This document shows positions 20,500-30,600 of a stretch of 64,000 bases of DNA, piece after piece. The notes under the pieces were generated by a model. The model saw only the letters and a program-made list of their open reading frames with translations. It searched no databases and was not told where the DNA came from. How positions within the stretch are numbered: position 1 is the first letter of the stretch; the number at the start of each line of letters is the position of its first letter. The position numbers and the translations under genes are program-made. The DNA is from Chitinophagaceae bacterium UBA7600 (GTDB lineage: Bacteria > Bacteroidota > Bacteroidia > Chitinophagales > Chitinophagaceae): contig DLKC01000043.1 of NCBI GenBank assembly GCA_002478885.1, forward strand, positions 48,641 to 112,640, in the 5' to 3' direction.

Positions 20500-21750
20500 C
20501 TACCTGACGGCGGTATCTTTCATAACCCACCTGTTTAAATAATTATGAGGGGCTTCCAATACAATTTTATAAAAAGGAGAAACGGGAATGCTTTTCAGAT
20601 CAATGCTAAAAGCTCCTTTTGCAACCGGCAATTCCGCTATAAGCCGATAATCATCCTGGCCGCCTGTGTTGTAGCTATTGGTCGTGGCGAGCCAGATTTT
20701 TGCGCTTCCTTTTTTGTCAATGGCCTTCCAGCTCAACCGGATCTTATCATCATCGATTGTCGCCTGCATAGACTCAGCGGAAAGCTGGCCCGTGAAGGAA
20801 ACCCCGTCAATTTCCATCAATTGTTCGCGTGGAATTTTCACACCAAGAAACGAAGCAATGGTGGGCATAATATCAACGATTCCGGGTTGCTGTTTAAAAT
20901 GCGCATTCAGGTTTTGAGCATTGGTAACGATCCAGGTGTTCCGCTCCCTGTCTGACTGGCCGCCATGGTCCCTGCCGGTTTCCTGGTTGCGCCCATGGTC
21001 TGTTGTGATAAATATTTCCCAGTCTTCATTAAAATTTGCTTGCCTGTATTGTATCGCTTTCCACAAACGGCCTATTTGCGCATCCATGATTTCAACTGCA
21101 TCGTAAAACTGTTTGCTGTCGCCATAACGGTGGCCCATTTCATCGGTATACTCCAGATAAACCCAGGTAAGATCAGGTGATTGATCTTGTATAAAAGCAG
21201 CTGCACTATCCACAACCGCATCATCTATACGATGATAAAAATTGCCGTCGTTATCATGTGGGAAAAGAACGGTATCAAGTTCCATTCCGTCAAAATGATG
21301 ATCGGGCTGAATATTGCCGGTTGCAGCAAGGCCTTCGCCAATAAGCTTGGTGCGGTTGTCAACCCAGGTAGAAAAAATGGCAATCTTTCTTTGCGGTTGC
21401 TGTGTTTTGAGTAACCGGAAAATCGTTGGATAATAATAATTGGGTGCCTGTATATCATTGTCCCATACATTGTGTTTGTTCACCCATGTACCTGTAAGCA
21501 GGCTGTTATAGCCAACCGCAGAAATGGTAGGTGTTTGAGTGTAGGCATTTTTTTCGCCACCCACATGTGCCCTTGTATAACCACCCACTTTCGCGATAAC
21601 GTCAAGGGAAGGCGTCGGCAGCTTTTCAATGACATCAGCAGGAATGCCATCGGCAATCACAAACAATGCTTTTTTCGTCCTGTTTTGCGCATGAATGACA
21701 GTAACAGCCAAAACACAAAGCCCCAGGCAAATAATTTTTTGCAACCTCAT
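20500..21750 (-). CDS. Secreted nucleotide pyrophosphatase/phosphodiesterase-like alkaline phosphatase superfamily protein
   Basis: The start at 21750 gives 416 aa with a clean signal peptide ([22 protein letters not shown]); an upstream in-frame start would put 19 polar residues before it. The catalytic domain fits the type I phosphodiesterase/nucleotide pyrophosphatase group. The first metal-site Asp is in [11 protein letters not shown], the nucleophile region is [15 protein letters not shown], the second-site Asp/His are in [12 protein letters not shown], and further ligands are in [16 protein letters not shown]. The C-terminal ~90 residues form a beta-sandwich-like tail. It should hydrolyse phosphodiester or phosphomonoester substrates in the periplasm or outside. 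The exact substrate is not deducible. No T9SS domain is apparent. Confidence 0.88.
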   Translation of the reverse strand: MRLQKIICLGLCVLAVTVIHAQNRTKKALFVIADGIPADVIEKLPTPSLDVIAKVGGYTRAHVGGEKNAYTQTPTISAVGYNSLLTGTWVNKHNVWDNDIQAPNYYYPTIFRLLKTQQPQRKIAIFSTWVDNRTKLIGEGLAATGNIQPDHHFDGMELDTVLFPHDNDGNFYHRIDDAVVDSAAAFIQDQSPDLTWVYLEYTDEMGHRYGDSKQFYDAVEIMDAQIGRLWKAIQYRQANFNEDWEIFITTDHGRNQETGRDHGGQSDRERNTWIVTNAQNLNAHFKQQPGIVDIMPTIASFLGVKIPREQLMEIDGVSFTGQLSAESMQATIDDDKIRLSWKAIDKKGSAKIWLATTNSYNTGGQDDYRLIAELPVAKGAFSIDLKSIPVSPFYKIVLEAPHNYLNRWVMKDTAVR

Positions 21751-21998
21751 TTTTTCAGCTTGATTGATAGATACAGGCATAGGCACCTGTGCGCATAAAT
21801 ATAACAAGATTTTATTTGCTGATTCAGTAGCAATGCAGGGTCTTTAAGGCTTTTAGCACCATTACCAGTGCAAAAATTAAACTTGCCAGGATCATCAAAA
21901 CAACGGTGATGCGTTGCGCTGGCCGGACCAATGCGCGGAGCCCCTGCGTGACGCCGTCAGGCAGGGATCATGTGGTCCTTGATTTTTTAACCTGCAAA

Positions 21999-22781
21999 TT
22001 AATATTGCTGAAAATTAGCCTTCAACCTGAACCTTCCATTTGTCAGGCGAATAACATGCCCGCTATCATCATACAGGTTGCATTGAAAACTGGCGGTAAT
22101 AAGCGTGCTTTCAGTATAGTCAGCATACCCGGTTAGGAAAGTAAACGGGAGCGAAATATTGTCGGTAACGGTAAAAAAACTATTGGCCTGGTCTCCGATG
22201 CCCTTTGTGGTTTGCCAGAGAATACCCCTGCTGTCAACCCAACTGAGTTGCATACCGCTGCCAAGTAATTTTCTCGTCACAGGATCTGAAAAAGGAGTAA
22301 AGCTAAAACTGGTGTCTTTAGACATACCGGCAGCATAACCATAATTGCCTGGCTGGAAAAAACTATCGATAAAACTTTTCTTGACCAAAGGCGTCCACCA
22401 TTGTTTTGAATTGATATACGCTTCAAGGCTTAATCCATAACTGTTTTTAAGAAAATAGAAGGCCGGTACAGCAGTCGTGTCACCATTCTTCAACCCGCTT
22501 TTAAGGCTGCTTAGCGGGTAATACAGCGAGTCTGGAAATTCAAAATTCCCGGGAGAACTTACCGGGTACCAGTTCCAGTTGGAATGGGCGGCAGCAGTAG
22601 TGCTGCTGATTTCAAAAATGCGGTCCCCGTTTAAGGTAATATCGATGAATTGTGTGGTATCGGTAATGGTAGAATCAATTGTTGGGAGATCCTCCCTGTT
22701 TCCAATCCCTTTCTGGCAGGAAGTAAAACCAACTATCAGTAACAGGAATAATACAGGCAGAAGAGACAAATAGATTTTCAT
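21999..22781 (-). CDS. Hypothetical lipoprotein
   Basis: A 260-aa protein whose first ~22 residues form a lipoprotein signal with lipobox GFTSC, so it is probably acylated and membrane anchored. The mature part is beta-rich, aromatic and low in cysteine, with a repeated 'strand-turn-strand' feel (SFSFTPFSDPV, FTVTDNISLPFTFLTG, ITASFQCNLYDDSG). This resembles the Bacteroidota lipoproteins of unknown function found near surface proteins. It is the last of three co-oriented exported-protein genes (26.9 to 22.0 kb). No function is assigned. Confidence 0.75.
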   Translation of the reverse strand: MKIYLSLLPVLFLLLIVGFTSCQKGIGNREDLPTIDSTITDTTQFIDITLNGDRIFEISSTTAAAHSNWNWYPVSSPGNFEFPDSLYYPLSSLKSGLKNGDTTAVPAFYFLKNSYGLSLEAYINSKQWWTPLVKKSFIDSFFQPGNYGYAAGMSKDTSFSFTPFSDPVTRKLLGSGMQLSWVDSRGILWQTTKGIGDQANSFFTVTDNISLPFTFLTGYADYTESTLITASFQCNLYDDSGHVIRLTNGRFRLKANFQQY

Positions 22782-22985
22782 ATGCAGACTTTCACTTTTA
22801 AGACAAATCTACCGGGCAAATTGCTGCTTAAATCCGGTTATTGATTCCTCAAACCCAGCCGCGCAGGATAAGTACAACGAAAAGAGCAGGGCAGCATGTA
22901 AGGTCAATGCTTTCCCTGCTCCTCCCTGCCTGTCGGATGAAGCTTTATCCGGTTGTTGCAGGACTGTTATTTTACAAGTCTTCAC

Positions 22986-24686
22986 TTACTGTGCCAGCAT
23001 CATCATTTGTTTTGTAGCAACAATTTTCCCGTCCAGTACCAGCGAATAGCTATACGTTCCGGACGCCAGGTTAGATGCATCAAGATTAATGCTGCCCTTG
23101 CCTGCTCCTGAAATCGTCACCTGTTTTATAAGTTGACCGGCCTTATCTGTAAAAATGATCTGTGCCGAACTGAATTTCTGTGGCAGTGTATATTGTATGG
23201 TTGTACCATTATTAAATGGGTTCGGTGCATTCTGTTCAAGTCTTGCAGAAGAAAGCGTAATACTGCTTATTGATGATGCGTTGCTCAATGCAGAACCCTG
23301 TACAATTGCCTTCAGCGCATTAAGCTGGTTTTGAAGATCATCCAGCTTTGCATCTTTCGCAGCAAGTTCTTTTTGCAACGTGGCTATTTTGGAATCTTTA
23401 TCATCACTTGACCTGGAAAGTTCCTGCACCGCCTTTACAAGGGGCACAACAAAGTTGTCATATCGCAGGCCGTAAAGCCCATCTTTTGTTTGAGGTTTGT
23501 CTACACCGCTAAAATCAAAATTTAATTTGTTAGCTGCCGCTTCTACTTCCTGTGCTATAAAGCCACTGTAGATTACTTTTGATGCTGCGTTGTCAGATTT
23601 TGCCATTTCTGCATTTACACCACCCGTATTACCTGCTGCCGTTTTGCTGTCTGACTGTGAAAAATATCCGTTCAGGCTTTTTGTATCAACGGTATAGGTT
23701 ATTGGTCGCAGGCTGTTGATAAAAGAAAGTCCTTTTACATCTTCCTTTATATTCTTTTTATAACGGCCATCAGAGAAAATACTCCAGCCAACCTGGCCGC
23801 CAATAGAAGTGACAGCGGTATTCCCTATTCTTACTTTGTTGGATGCATCTACTCTTGCATTAAAGCCTATTGCCGTTGCGTTGTTAAGATTGCTGGACGT
23901 TACATCTGCACTATCGCCGATACCCGTGTTATTATTTCCGGTGTTCAGGTTGTACAGCGAATATTTACCCACGGCGGTATTGCCATAACCATGAGAAACC
24001 CAGAGAGACCAATCGCCCACCGCTACGTTATTTGAACCGGTTGAATTGGAGTTCAGGGAAAAATGGCCAATGGCTACATTCGCAAAGCCGGAAACATTTG
24101 CCGGCAATGCACGTGTACCGATTGCGGTATTGTTATATCCCGTTGTGTTCCCATAAAGGGCTATTTCACCTACGGCAACATTCCCATATCCATCAGTGTT
24201 GCTGTAAAGCCCATAATTTCCTACGGCAACATTTTCTACTTGGTTAATGTTTTTATAAAGCGCAAATGCACCTACTCCAATATTCGACGTGCCATTCTTA
24301 TTGCTGTAAAGTGCATTATACCCCAACGCAGTATTTAGATTTCCTTTTAGGTTGGTATAAAGTGCCTGGTAACCGGTCCCGGTATTGCCATTACCAATGC
24401 TGTTGCTAAACCCTGCATTTGCGCCGGCATACAGGTTAAACAATGCCTTGTTGGAACGGAACACCCTCACACTATCCGTATAAAGGGCGCCGTTAAAATA
24501 GACATTGTTCCACGCCGCACTGCTACTGCCAAGATTAAGTTTCCCGGTTACACCCGGCAGCAGGTGCTGGTTTACGGCGGTTGGTGAACTAAGGTTGGAT
24601 AAATTTAAATTGGCCTGGGCAACCGATGTTTGGCTTATGATGCAAAAAATTGTTGTCACCACAAGCAGCGTAAGCGTTGTTTTCAT
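22986..24686 (-). CDS. YadA-head-like repeat protein with peptidase S74 domain and T9SS sorting domain
   Basis: A 566-aa exported protein with a signal peptide at residues 1-24. Residues ~95-260 are about ten 14-24 residue repeats of the type GNxNTAxGxxALY, like the left-handed beta-roll of trimeric adhesin (YadA) heads. An S74 intramolecular-chaperone/autoprotease domain begins near 300; its S-D-x-R-x-K dyad is intact (Ser305 and Lys310 in FSDGRYKKN). A coiled coil covers ~430-465 (KIATLQKELAAKDAKLDDLQNQ, written here in part). A T9SS sorting domain follows from ~485 (NAPNPFNNGTTIQYTL, ending KQMMMLAQ). Probably a trimeric surface fibre or adhesin. Oddly, the sorting domain lies beyond the autoprotease. 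Confidence 0.88.
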   Translation of the reverse strand: MKTTLTLLVVTTIFCIISQTSVAQANLNLSNLSSPTAVNQHLLPGVTGKLNLGSSSAAWNNVYFNGALYTDSVRVFRSNKALFNLYAGANAGFSNSIGNGNTGTGYQALYTNLKGNLNTALGYNALYSNKNGTSNIGVGAFALYKNINQVENVAVGNYGLYSNTDGYGNVAVGEIALYGNTTGYNNTAIGTRALPANVSGFANVAIGHFSLNSNSTGSNNVAVGDWSLWVSHGYGNTAVGKYSLYNLNTGNNNTGIGDSADVTSSNLNNATAIGFNARVDASNKVRIGNTAVTSIGGQVGWSIFSDGRYKKNIKEDVKGLSFINSLRPITYTVDTKSLNGYFSQSDSKTAAGNTGGVNAEMAKSDNAASKVIYSGFIAQEVEAAANKLNFDFSGVDKPQTKDGLYGLRYDNFVVPLVKAVQELSRSSDDKDSKIATLQKELAAKDAKLDDLQNQLNALKAIVQGSALSNASSISSITLSSARLEQNAPNPFNNGTTIQYTLPQKFSSAQIIFTDKAGQLIKQVTISGAGKGSINLDASNLASGTYSYSLVLDGKIVATKQMMMLAQ

Positions 24687-24888
24687 ACTTTTTTGATTTA
24701 GTTAAAGGAAGTGATAAAAAAATATGGAGGCTTGCCTGAATTACCATTTTTAAAAAGTAACAGGCAATAATACGCTGTCCCGCACACAGGTCTCATTAAT
24801 GCAATTCAGTTTCACCGTTCCAACGCGATCACTGCTTGAATCCAGGTTTTTAGCAGCGATTGAAATAACGCTTTGTCACCAATGCATT

Positions 24889-26925
24889 TTATTCTTTAAA
24901 CATTTTTAGCTGCAACTTTTCCTGCCGGGTCATCACATTGATAATATACATACCCGCATTGTACCGGCTTACATCAATCGGGATACTGTTCGTGCCCGCG
25001 CTTAGGCTGACTGCTTTTCGCAGCAGTAATTTTCCATTCAGGTCCAGCACTTCGATCCTGCACGCTGATTGTTGCTTTGTATAAAAACTGATTGTTGCTG
25101 TTGTCCGGGCGGGATTTGGAAATACTTGCGCGTTGTTGCTGCTGATTGGCAATTCAGCAACGTCACTCGTAATAATGCTGATGCCGGGCTTGATGCCAAC
25201 ATTCAGGATTTTTCTTGCCGATGTGCCGCAGGCATTGGAGGCATTTACCGAAATACTCCCCGCCGACACACCCCAATTCACGGTGATGCTCGCAGTGCCC
25301 TGTCCTGAGGCAATTACCGCTCCGGCAGGAACAGCCCAGTTATAAACATTGTTATGATTGTTATCATTCACACTGTAGGTAACATTGGTTTGGTTGGCGA
25401 AGACTTTCTGCGGGCCTGCGATCCTGGCCGGCATGGAGGGTTTGCCCTGCAACTGGACGGAATCTGCAGCGCCTGTTCCGCAATAATTCGTGCCTCTCGC
25501 AGCAAGCAATCCTCTCGAAAAGCCTGCAGGAACGCTGATAATAATGCTGTCATTTTTATTGGCTACAAGGCTGCAGGAAGCTGGTATCTTCCATGCATAA
25601 TTGGTAATGTCATCCCAGGCAAAAACATAAAAACTATCAATGCCCCCTTCGCAAAGATTGCCCCTGCCGCCCGGTTGCACAGGATAGATCTGCGGCCTTG
25701 CAGGAATAGCATTTACGGCAACCGCGCTGCTTTGTGCCGTGCACCCGCTTTTGAACACAGCTTTCACCGTGTAAGAACCGGTTTGCGCAGGAATAAATTT
25801 GTTATCAACAACACCGTTGCTGGGAATATATTTTTGCACCCTTGGATTATAAGTGCCATCAAGCACATAAATAGCGCCATTGCTCAATGCAACGCCGGTT
25901 GGATAGCTCAGCACATCCCATCCGCTGCTATGCCCGCCCGCTACAGTAGCGCCAACGCCTGTCCCTGGTAACCATTTTTGTACACGGCTTACAGGCGTAC
26001 CGCTAACACCATTGTCCGTTGTGTAAAGCGTGCCGTCTGGCGAAACATAAATAGCCAGCAGGTAACCAAACTGGCCGCTGCCACCTGCAACGGTAATGCC
26101 GCTGACCGCACCGGGTGCCCATCGCTGTACACGATGATAGTCGGAACTTTCAGTGTTGATGTCCGCCACATAAATGTTCTTTGCCGCATCAAGATATACA
26201 TCCACAGGATAGTTAAACTGGTTGGCGCCTGTGCCAAAACCATTGCCACCTGCAACAGTAACGCCGCTTGTTGCACCGGGCGCCCATTTTTGAACGCGGT
26301 AATTATACTTGTCCGCAACATAAACATTGCCCTGTTCATCTGCATAAACGCCTTCCGGTGCATTAAACTGGTCGGCCCCGGAACCACCTCCGTTCCCGCC
26401 GGCAACAGTTACGCCACTGCTTGCGCCAGGTGACCATTTTTGAATGCGTTCGTTGTTTTCATCAGCGATATACAGGTTGCCTGCACCATCCACAAATACA
26501 TCTTTTGGCCGGTTGAGTTGATTGGCTGCATTGCCCGCACCATGGCCACCGGCTACTGTAACACCTTCCGCTGCACCCGGCGCCCATTTTTGTATCCGGT
26601 TGTTCTCAGCATCTGCCACGTAAACATTGCCTGCGGCATCCACGGCAATGCCTCCTGCGGGAAACCCAAACTGGTTGGAACCGTTGCCGCTGCTATGGTT
26701 ACCGGCAACGACAGCGATGCTGTTGGGCGAACTCACGGTGTCCGCACCAAACACATTAACGGTAGACGCATACCAGTTCAGGCTGCTCAACGCTCCGCCC
26801 GTTGTGGTAGCGGTTAGCTGACTGCGCACACAACTGGTACCACTGATAGCTACACTGCAATTCTGCGCATTGGTATAAAAAATAAGAAATAAGCTAAGGC
26901 CAGTAAAGAGTAGGTTTTTTTTCAT
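24889..26925 (-). CDS. Secreted NHL-repeat beta-propeller protein with T9SS sorting domain
   Basis: A 678-aa exported protein with a signal peptide at residues 1-20 (ending TNAQ). Residues ~70-370 contain six NHL-type blades, each with the pattern (D)xxGNVYVAD...NRxQKWAPGA...VTVAGG, enough for a closed six-bladed propeller. Ig/PKD-like segments follow (~385-590). A type A T9SS sorting domain ends the protein (VFPNPARTTATISFY through LQLKMFKE). Neighbours on the same strand are also exported. NHL propellers bind proteins, peptides or glycans; the ligand here is unknown. Four consecutive blades are very similar at the residue level, suggesting recent duplication. Confidence 0.9.
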   Translation of the reverse strand: MKKNLLFTGLSLFLIFYTNAQNCSVAISGTSCVRSQLTATTTGGALSSLNWYASTVNVFGADTVSSPNSIAVVAGNHSSGNGSNQFGFPAGGIAVDAAGNVYVADAENNRIQKWAPGAAEGVTVAGGHGAGNAANQLNRPKDVFVDGAGNLYIADENNERIQKWSPGASSGVTVAGGNGGGSGADQFNAPEGVYADEQGNVYVADKYNYRVQKWAPGATSGVTVAGGNGFGTGANQFNYPVDVYLDAAKNIYVADINTESSDYHRVQRWAPGAVSGITVAGGSGQFGYLLAIYVSPDGTLYTTDNGVSGTPVSRVQKWLPGTGVGATVAGGHSSGWDVLSYPTGVALSNGAIYVLDGTYNPRVQKYIPSNGVVDNKFIPAQTGSYTVKAVFKSGCTAQSSAVAVNAIPARPQIYPVQPGGRGNLCEGGIDSFYVFAWDDITNYAWKIPASCSLVANKNDSIIISVPAGFSRGLLAARGTNYCGTGAADSVQLQGKPSMPARIAGPQKVFANQTNVTYSVNDNNHNNVYNWAVPAGAVIASGQGTASITVNWGVSAGSISVNASNACGTSARKILNVGIKPGISIITSDVAELPISSNNAQVFPNPARTTATISFYTKQQSACRIEVLDLNGKLLLRKAVSLSAGTNSIPIDVSRYNAGMYIINVMTRQEKLQLKMFKE

Positions 26926-27109
26926 ACAGCAAGGGTGTTATCGGTTAATTAACTAACAACAAATTAGAACAATTAAGTCAAAGCAGCGACCTCGTCCCTG
27001 ATTAAATTTTTCCAGTAAATACCTGGTGATTTGTTGTGCCGTATCTTTTTAGTTAAGGAATGGATGGTAGATATTTTTGGACCGGGCTTTTGTTCCATGT
27101 TGCATCTTC

Positions 27110-27129
27110 GTTGCGTCGCACACTTGTAC
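27110..27129. repeat. Dispersed repeat family A, single left arm
   Basis: GTTGCGTCGCACACTTGTAC, a perfect consensus left arm preceded by CATCTTC as in the copy at 1317. No right arm was found nearby. Confidence 0.85.
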
Positions 27130-27278
27130 GCCTGCACCCGGTCCCGGCAACAAAACTTATGATGAACCATGACAACCGGTCTGTCTGGGCGATCGCCTTT
27201 GGGTTGTAGGTTGAATGGAAAAAGATAAGCAGTAATAGCAAGGTGATTAACTAATACTTCACTGGTACTATAGGGTAA

Positions 27279-27369
27279 GTGTAACCGTGGTTCCTTCGTT
27301 CATCCTTCGCTCATCCTTCGTTTATCTTTCGTCTTTTTCGAAGGTATTTACGCCCACGGTTGTTGACAC
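27279..27369. repeat. Four 11-bp tandem repeats inside an inverted repeat
   Basis: The units CCTTCGTTCAT, CCTTCGCTCAT, CCTTCGTTTAT and CTTTCGTCTTT run from 27293 to 27336 and are followed by TTCGAAGG. The whole is bracketed by AACCGTGG (27283-27290) and CCACGGTT (27354-27361), with outer GTGT/GACAC. It could be a small non-autonomous element or a regulatory array. Confidence 0.75.
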
Positions 27370-27641
27370 CGGATCAGCAAAACGCCACTTCTTCAAATAT
27401 AAAAAATGCTTTCTTTCTAACAACAGCCACGGGATATATTTTTCAACCAATACATCTGCCAGGTGCATTACCGGGTTCCGGCATACGCATGGCTTTGTTA
27501 CAGCGGCTCAGGGCCTGGCTTGTTTTTCAACTTTTCTTTCGACGGACTTGCATCTTTTTTCATGCTTGGTGGCGACCATGATGGCGCATGACAGTTTAAA
27601 AGAATGCCGGCAATACATTTGAAAATTCAAACTTGTCATTC

Positions 27642-30600
27642 ATGAAAAAATTACTGCTGTTTTCTCTTGCAACGGCCTTATCTGTTTCAGCTTTTTCGCA
27701 GGTAACCACTTCCTCAAACGACCCGGTATATAAAGGCTTCGTCAATCCCCCGAATGCTGCGCAGCCCCGCGTCTGGTGGCATTGGATGAATGGCAATATC
27801 AGCAAGGATGGTATCCGTAAAGATCTCGAATGGATGCACCGTGTTGGCATCGGCGGCTTCCAGAATTTTGATGCTGCACTTGCAACACCTCAAATTGTGG
27901 AAAAGCGGCTGACCTATATGACCCCTGGATGGAAAGATGCTTTCCGGTTTACAACAAAGCTGGCAGATTCCCTGCACCTTGAAATGGCTATTGCAGGTTC
28001 ACCGGGCTGGAGTGAAAGCGGTGGTCCATGGGTAAAACCCGCGGATGGCATGAAGAAGATCGTATGGACAGAAACACGGGTAAAAGGCGGTGCTTCCAAT
28101 ATTGTTGTACCTAAACGTGCCGGCGTAACCGGACCTTACCAAAACATTCCAAAGTCAACAGATTTTGGTGAGACTGAAGAAAGCCTGAAGCAAAATGATT
28201 TTTATAAAGACATTGCGGTCATTGCTTACAAATTACCCGCGGCAGATAAATCATTGAGTGACCTGGGTGCTGTGGTTACTTCAAGCGGTGGCAATTTTAC
28301 GTTGCAGCAATTGACCGACGGCGACCTGGGCAACACCAACCTTTTGCCACGGGATTCCGCTACAGGTTATGGCTGGATAAGGTTTGCCTTTCCACAGCCA
28401 CAAACAATCAAGGCGGTGACAATGGTGGGTGGCGGCAACCCCGGCGTTTTCGGAATGGGTGCCGACGCAAAAGATGGCCGCAGGCTCGAGGCCAGCGACG
28501 ATGGTATTAATTACAGGTTCATCTGTCTCATAACCCCCGGTGCGGTGTTGCAGCAAACCATCAGCATACCCGCAACCACCGCAAAATATTTTCGTGTTAC
28601 AGTAAAGAACCCGCCAAAACCGGTGAACCTGGGCGCAGCCTTTGGTCTCGGCGGAACGCCCGATCCAAAAGACCCCGGGGGTACGGCCATTGCCGAGATC
28701 GTGTTGCATCCGGCCGACCGCATTAATATGATTGAAGAGAAAGCGGCATTTGCTCCCGTCGGCGACCTGGATAAAAAAACAACCACAACAGCAAATGATA
28801 TTGTGGCCACAAACGATATCATTGATCTCACCGGCAAACTCAATGCAGATGGAACATTGAACTGGACAGCTCCTGCGGGTGAATGGAACGTAGTGCGTTT
28901 TGGTTATTCTTTGATGGGTATCAACAACCATCCTGCTTCTCCGGAGGCGACAGGACTCGAAGTTGATAAGCTCGACCCTGTGGCCATCAAAAACTATTTT
29001 GAGAACTATCTCTCCCAGTACAATAATGCAACCGGCGGCTTAATGGGTGCAAAAGGTGGGCTGCAATTCATGGTTACCGACAGTTGGGAAGCCGGCGCCC
29101 AGAACTGGACTGCCAACCTCCCCGCTGAATTTCAAAAACGCCGCGGCTATAGCATGCTTCCGTGGCTGCCCGTGCTCACAGGCCAGGTGATTAAAAGCGC
29201 ACAGGCAAGTGAACAATTCCTGTTCGATTTCAGGCATACCTTAAGCGAAATGGTTTCAGACTATCACTATGATGGCCTTACAAAAATTCTTGCAGCGCAT
29301 GGCATGAAACGTTATTCCGAATCGCATGAAGATGGCCGCGCAATAATTGCAGATGGCATGGAAGTGAAAAGAACAGCCGCCATACCAATGGCCGCATTAT
29401 GGACACCGAATATATACATGAACCAAAACGACCAGACAAAATATACCGCAGACATTCGTGAGTCTGCATCCGTAGCACATATTTATGGACAAAATCTGGT
29501 GGCTGCCGAAAGCCTTACCGCGCTTGGCATTGGAGGGACGGCCTGGTCATACTCACCTGAAAATCTAAAACCGAGTGTTGATCTCGAAATGGCGAACGGC
29601 CTTAACAGGTTTGTGATTCATTGCTCCCCGCATCAGCCGGTTGACGATAAAATCCCGGGCCTTGGCCTCGGGCCATTTGGTCAGTGGTACACGCGTCACG
29701 AAACCTGGGCAGAACAGGCCGTTGCATGGAATGCTTATCTCTCTAGAAGCAGCTACATGCTGCAGCAAGGCAAATTTGTTGCGGATGTCGTATATTATTA
29801 CGGTGAAGACAACAACATCACTAACCTCTACCGTTTTGGATTACCTGCAATACCGGAAGGCTACAACTTCGATTTTATTAATGCAGACGCGCTCATCAAT
29901 ATGCTTTCCGTAAAAGATGGCAAACTGGTTACAACAAGCGGCATGGCCTACCGCGTGTTGGTGCTCGACAGTAATGCAACAAAAATGTCGTTACCTGTAT
30001 TACGTAAAATAAGTTCACTGGTAAAAGCAGGTGCTACCGTTACAGGAGTTAAACCAACTACAGTAACCGGGCTTGCCGATGACCAGGCCGAATTCAATAA
30101 GCTCGTTAACGAAATATGGTCTTCCGCCAATACAAAAGTTTTGGAAGGCAAATCATTAAAAGAAGTACTCAATATTACGCCCGATTTTACCTATACAAAA
30201 GCGAACGGCAATACAAAGCTGCTTTATGTGCACCGCAAAACAAATGACCGCGATATCTATTGGGTCAACAGCCGCACAGGTGATGTGCAGGATATCGAAG
30301 CAACATTTCGCGTGGATGGCAAAGTGCCTGAACTGTGGTTTGCAGAAACAGGTAAAACAGAACCACTTTCCTACAGCATCGCCAATGGCGTTACAAAAGT
30401 TAAACTGCACATGGAACCAAATGATGCCTTGTTCGTGATCTTTAAAAATAAGGCAACAACCAACACGCTTGAGTTGCCGGCAGTAAACGCTAATGAACTC
30501 GCCACTGTTGACGGTTCATGGAACGTAAGCTTTCAGAAAGACCGCGGCGCACCTGCAGCGGCGACTTTCGATAAGCTCGCCTCTTTTACAGAAAATGCTG

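Larger units (their letters stand above)
26926..27641. other. Divergent intergenic region with two repeat elements
   Basis: About 716 bp between the NHL gene (leftward) and the GH106 gene (rightward). It contains a single repeat-A left arm (27110-27129) and an 11-bp-repeat array inside an inverted repeat (27279-27369). Just before the GH106 start, TACATTTG (27614-27621) matches the Bacteroidota -7 consensus TAnnTTTG but lacks a clear -33 TTG. Short open frames here are not gene-like. Confidence 0.6.

Noticed and set aside
20286..20538. Two overlapping plus-strand open frames of 70-73 codons
   Set aside because: Both overlap the 3' end of the phosphatase gene, conflict with each other and lack domains.
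27287..27622. 111-codon open frame before the GH106 gene
   Set aside because: It reads through the 11-bp repeat array and has the Ser/Phe/Cys-rich look of non-coding sequence.
28281..28931. 216-codon minus-strand open frame inside the GH106 gene
   Set aside because: It is antisense to a well-supported coding region and shows no domain; long antisense frames are expected from codon bias.
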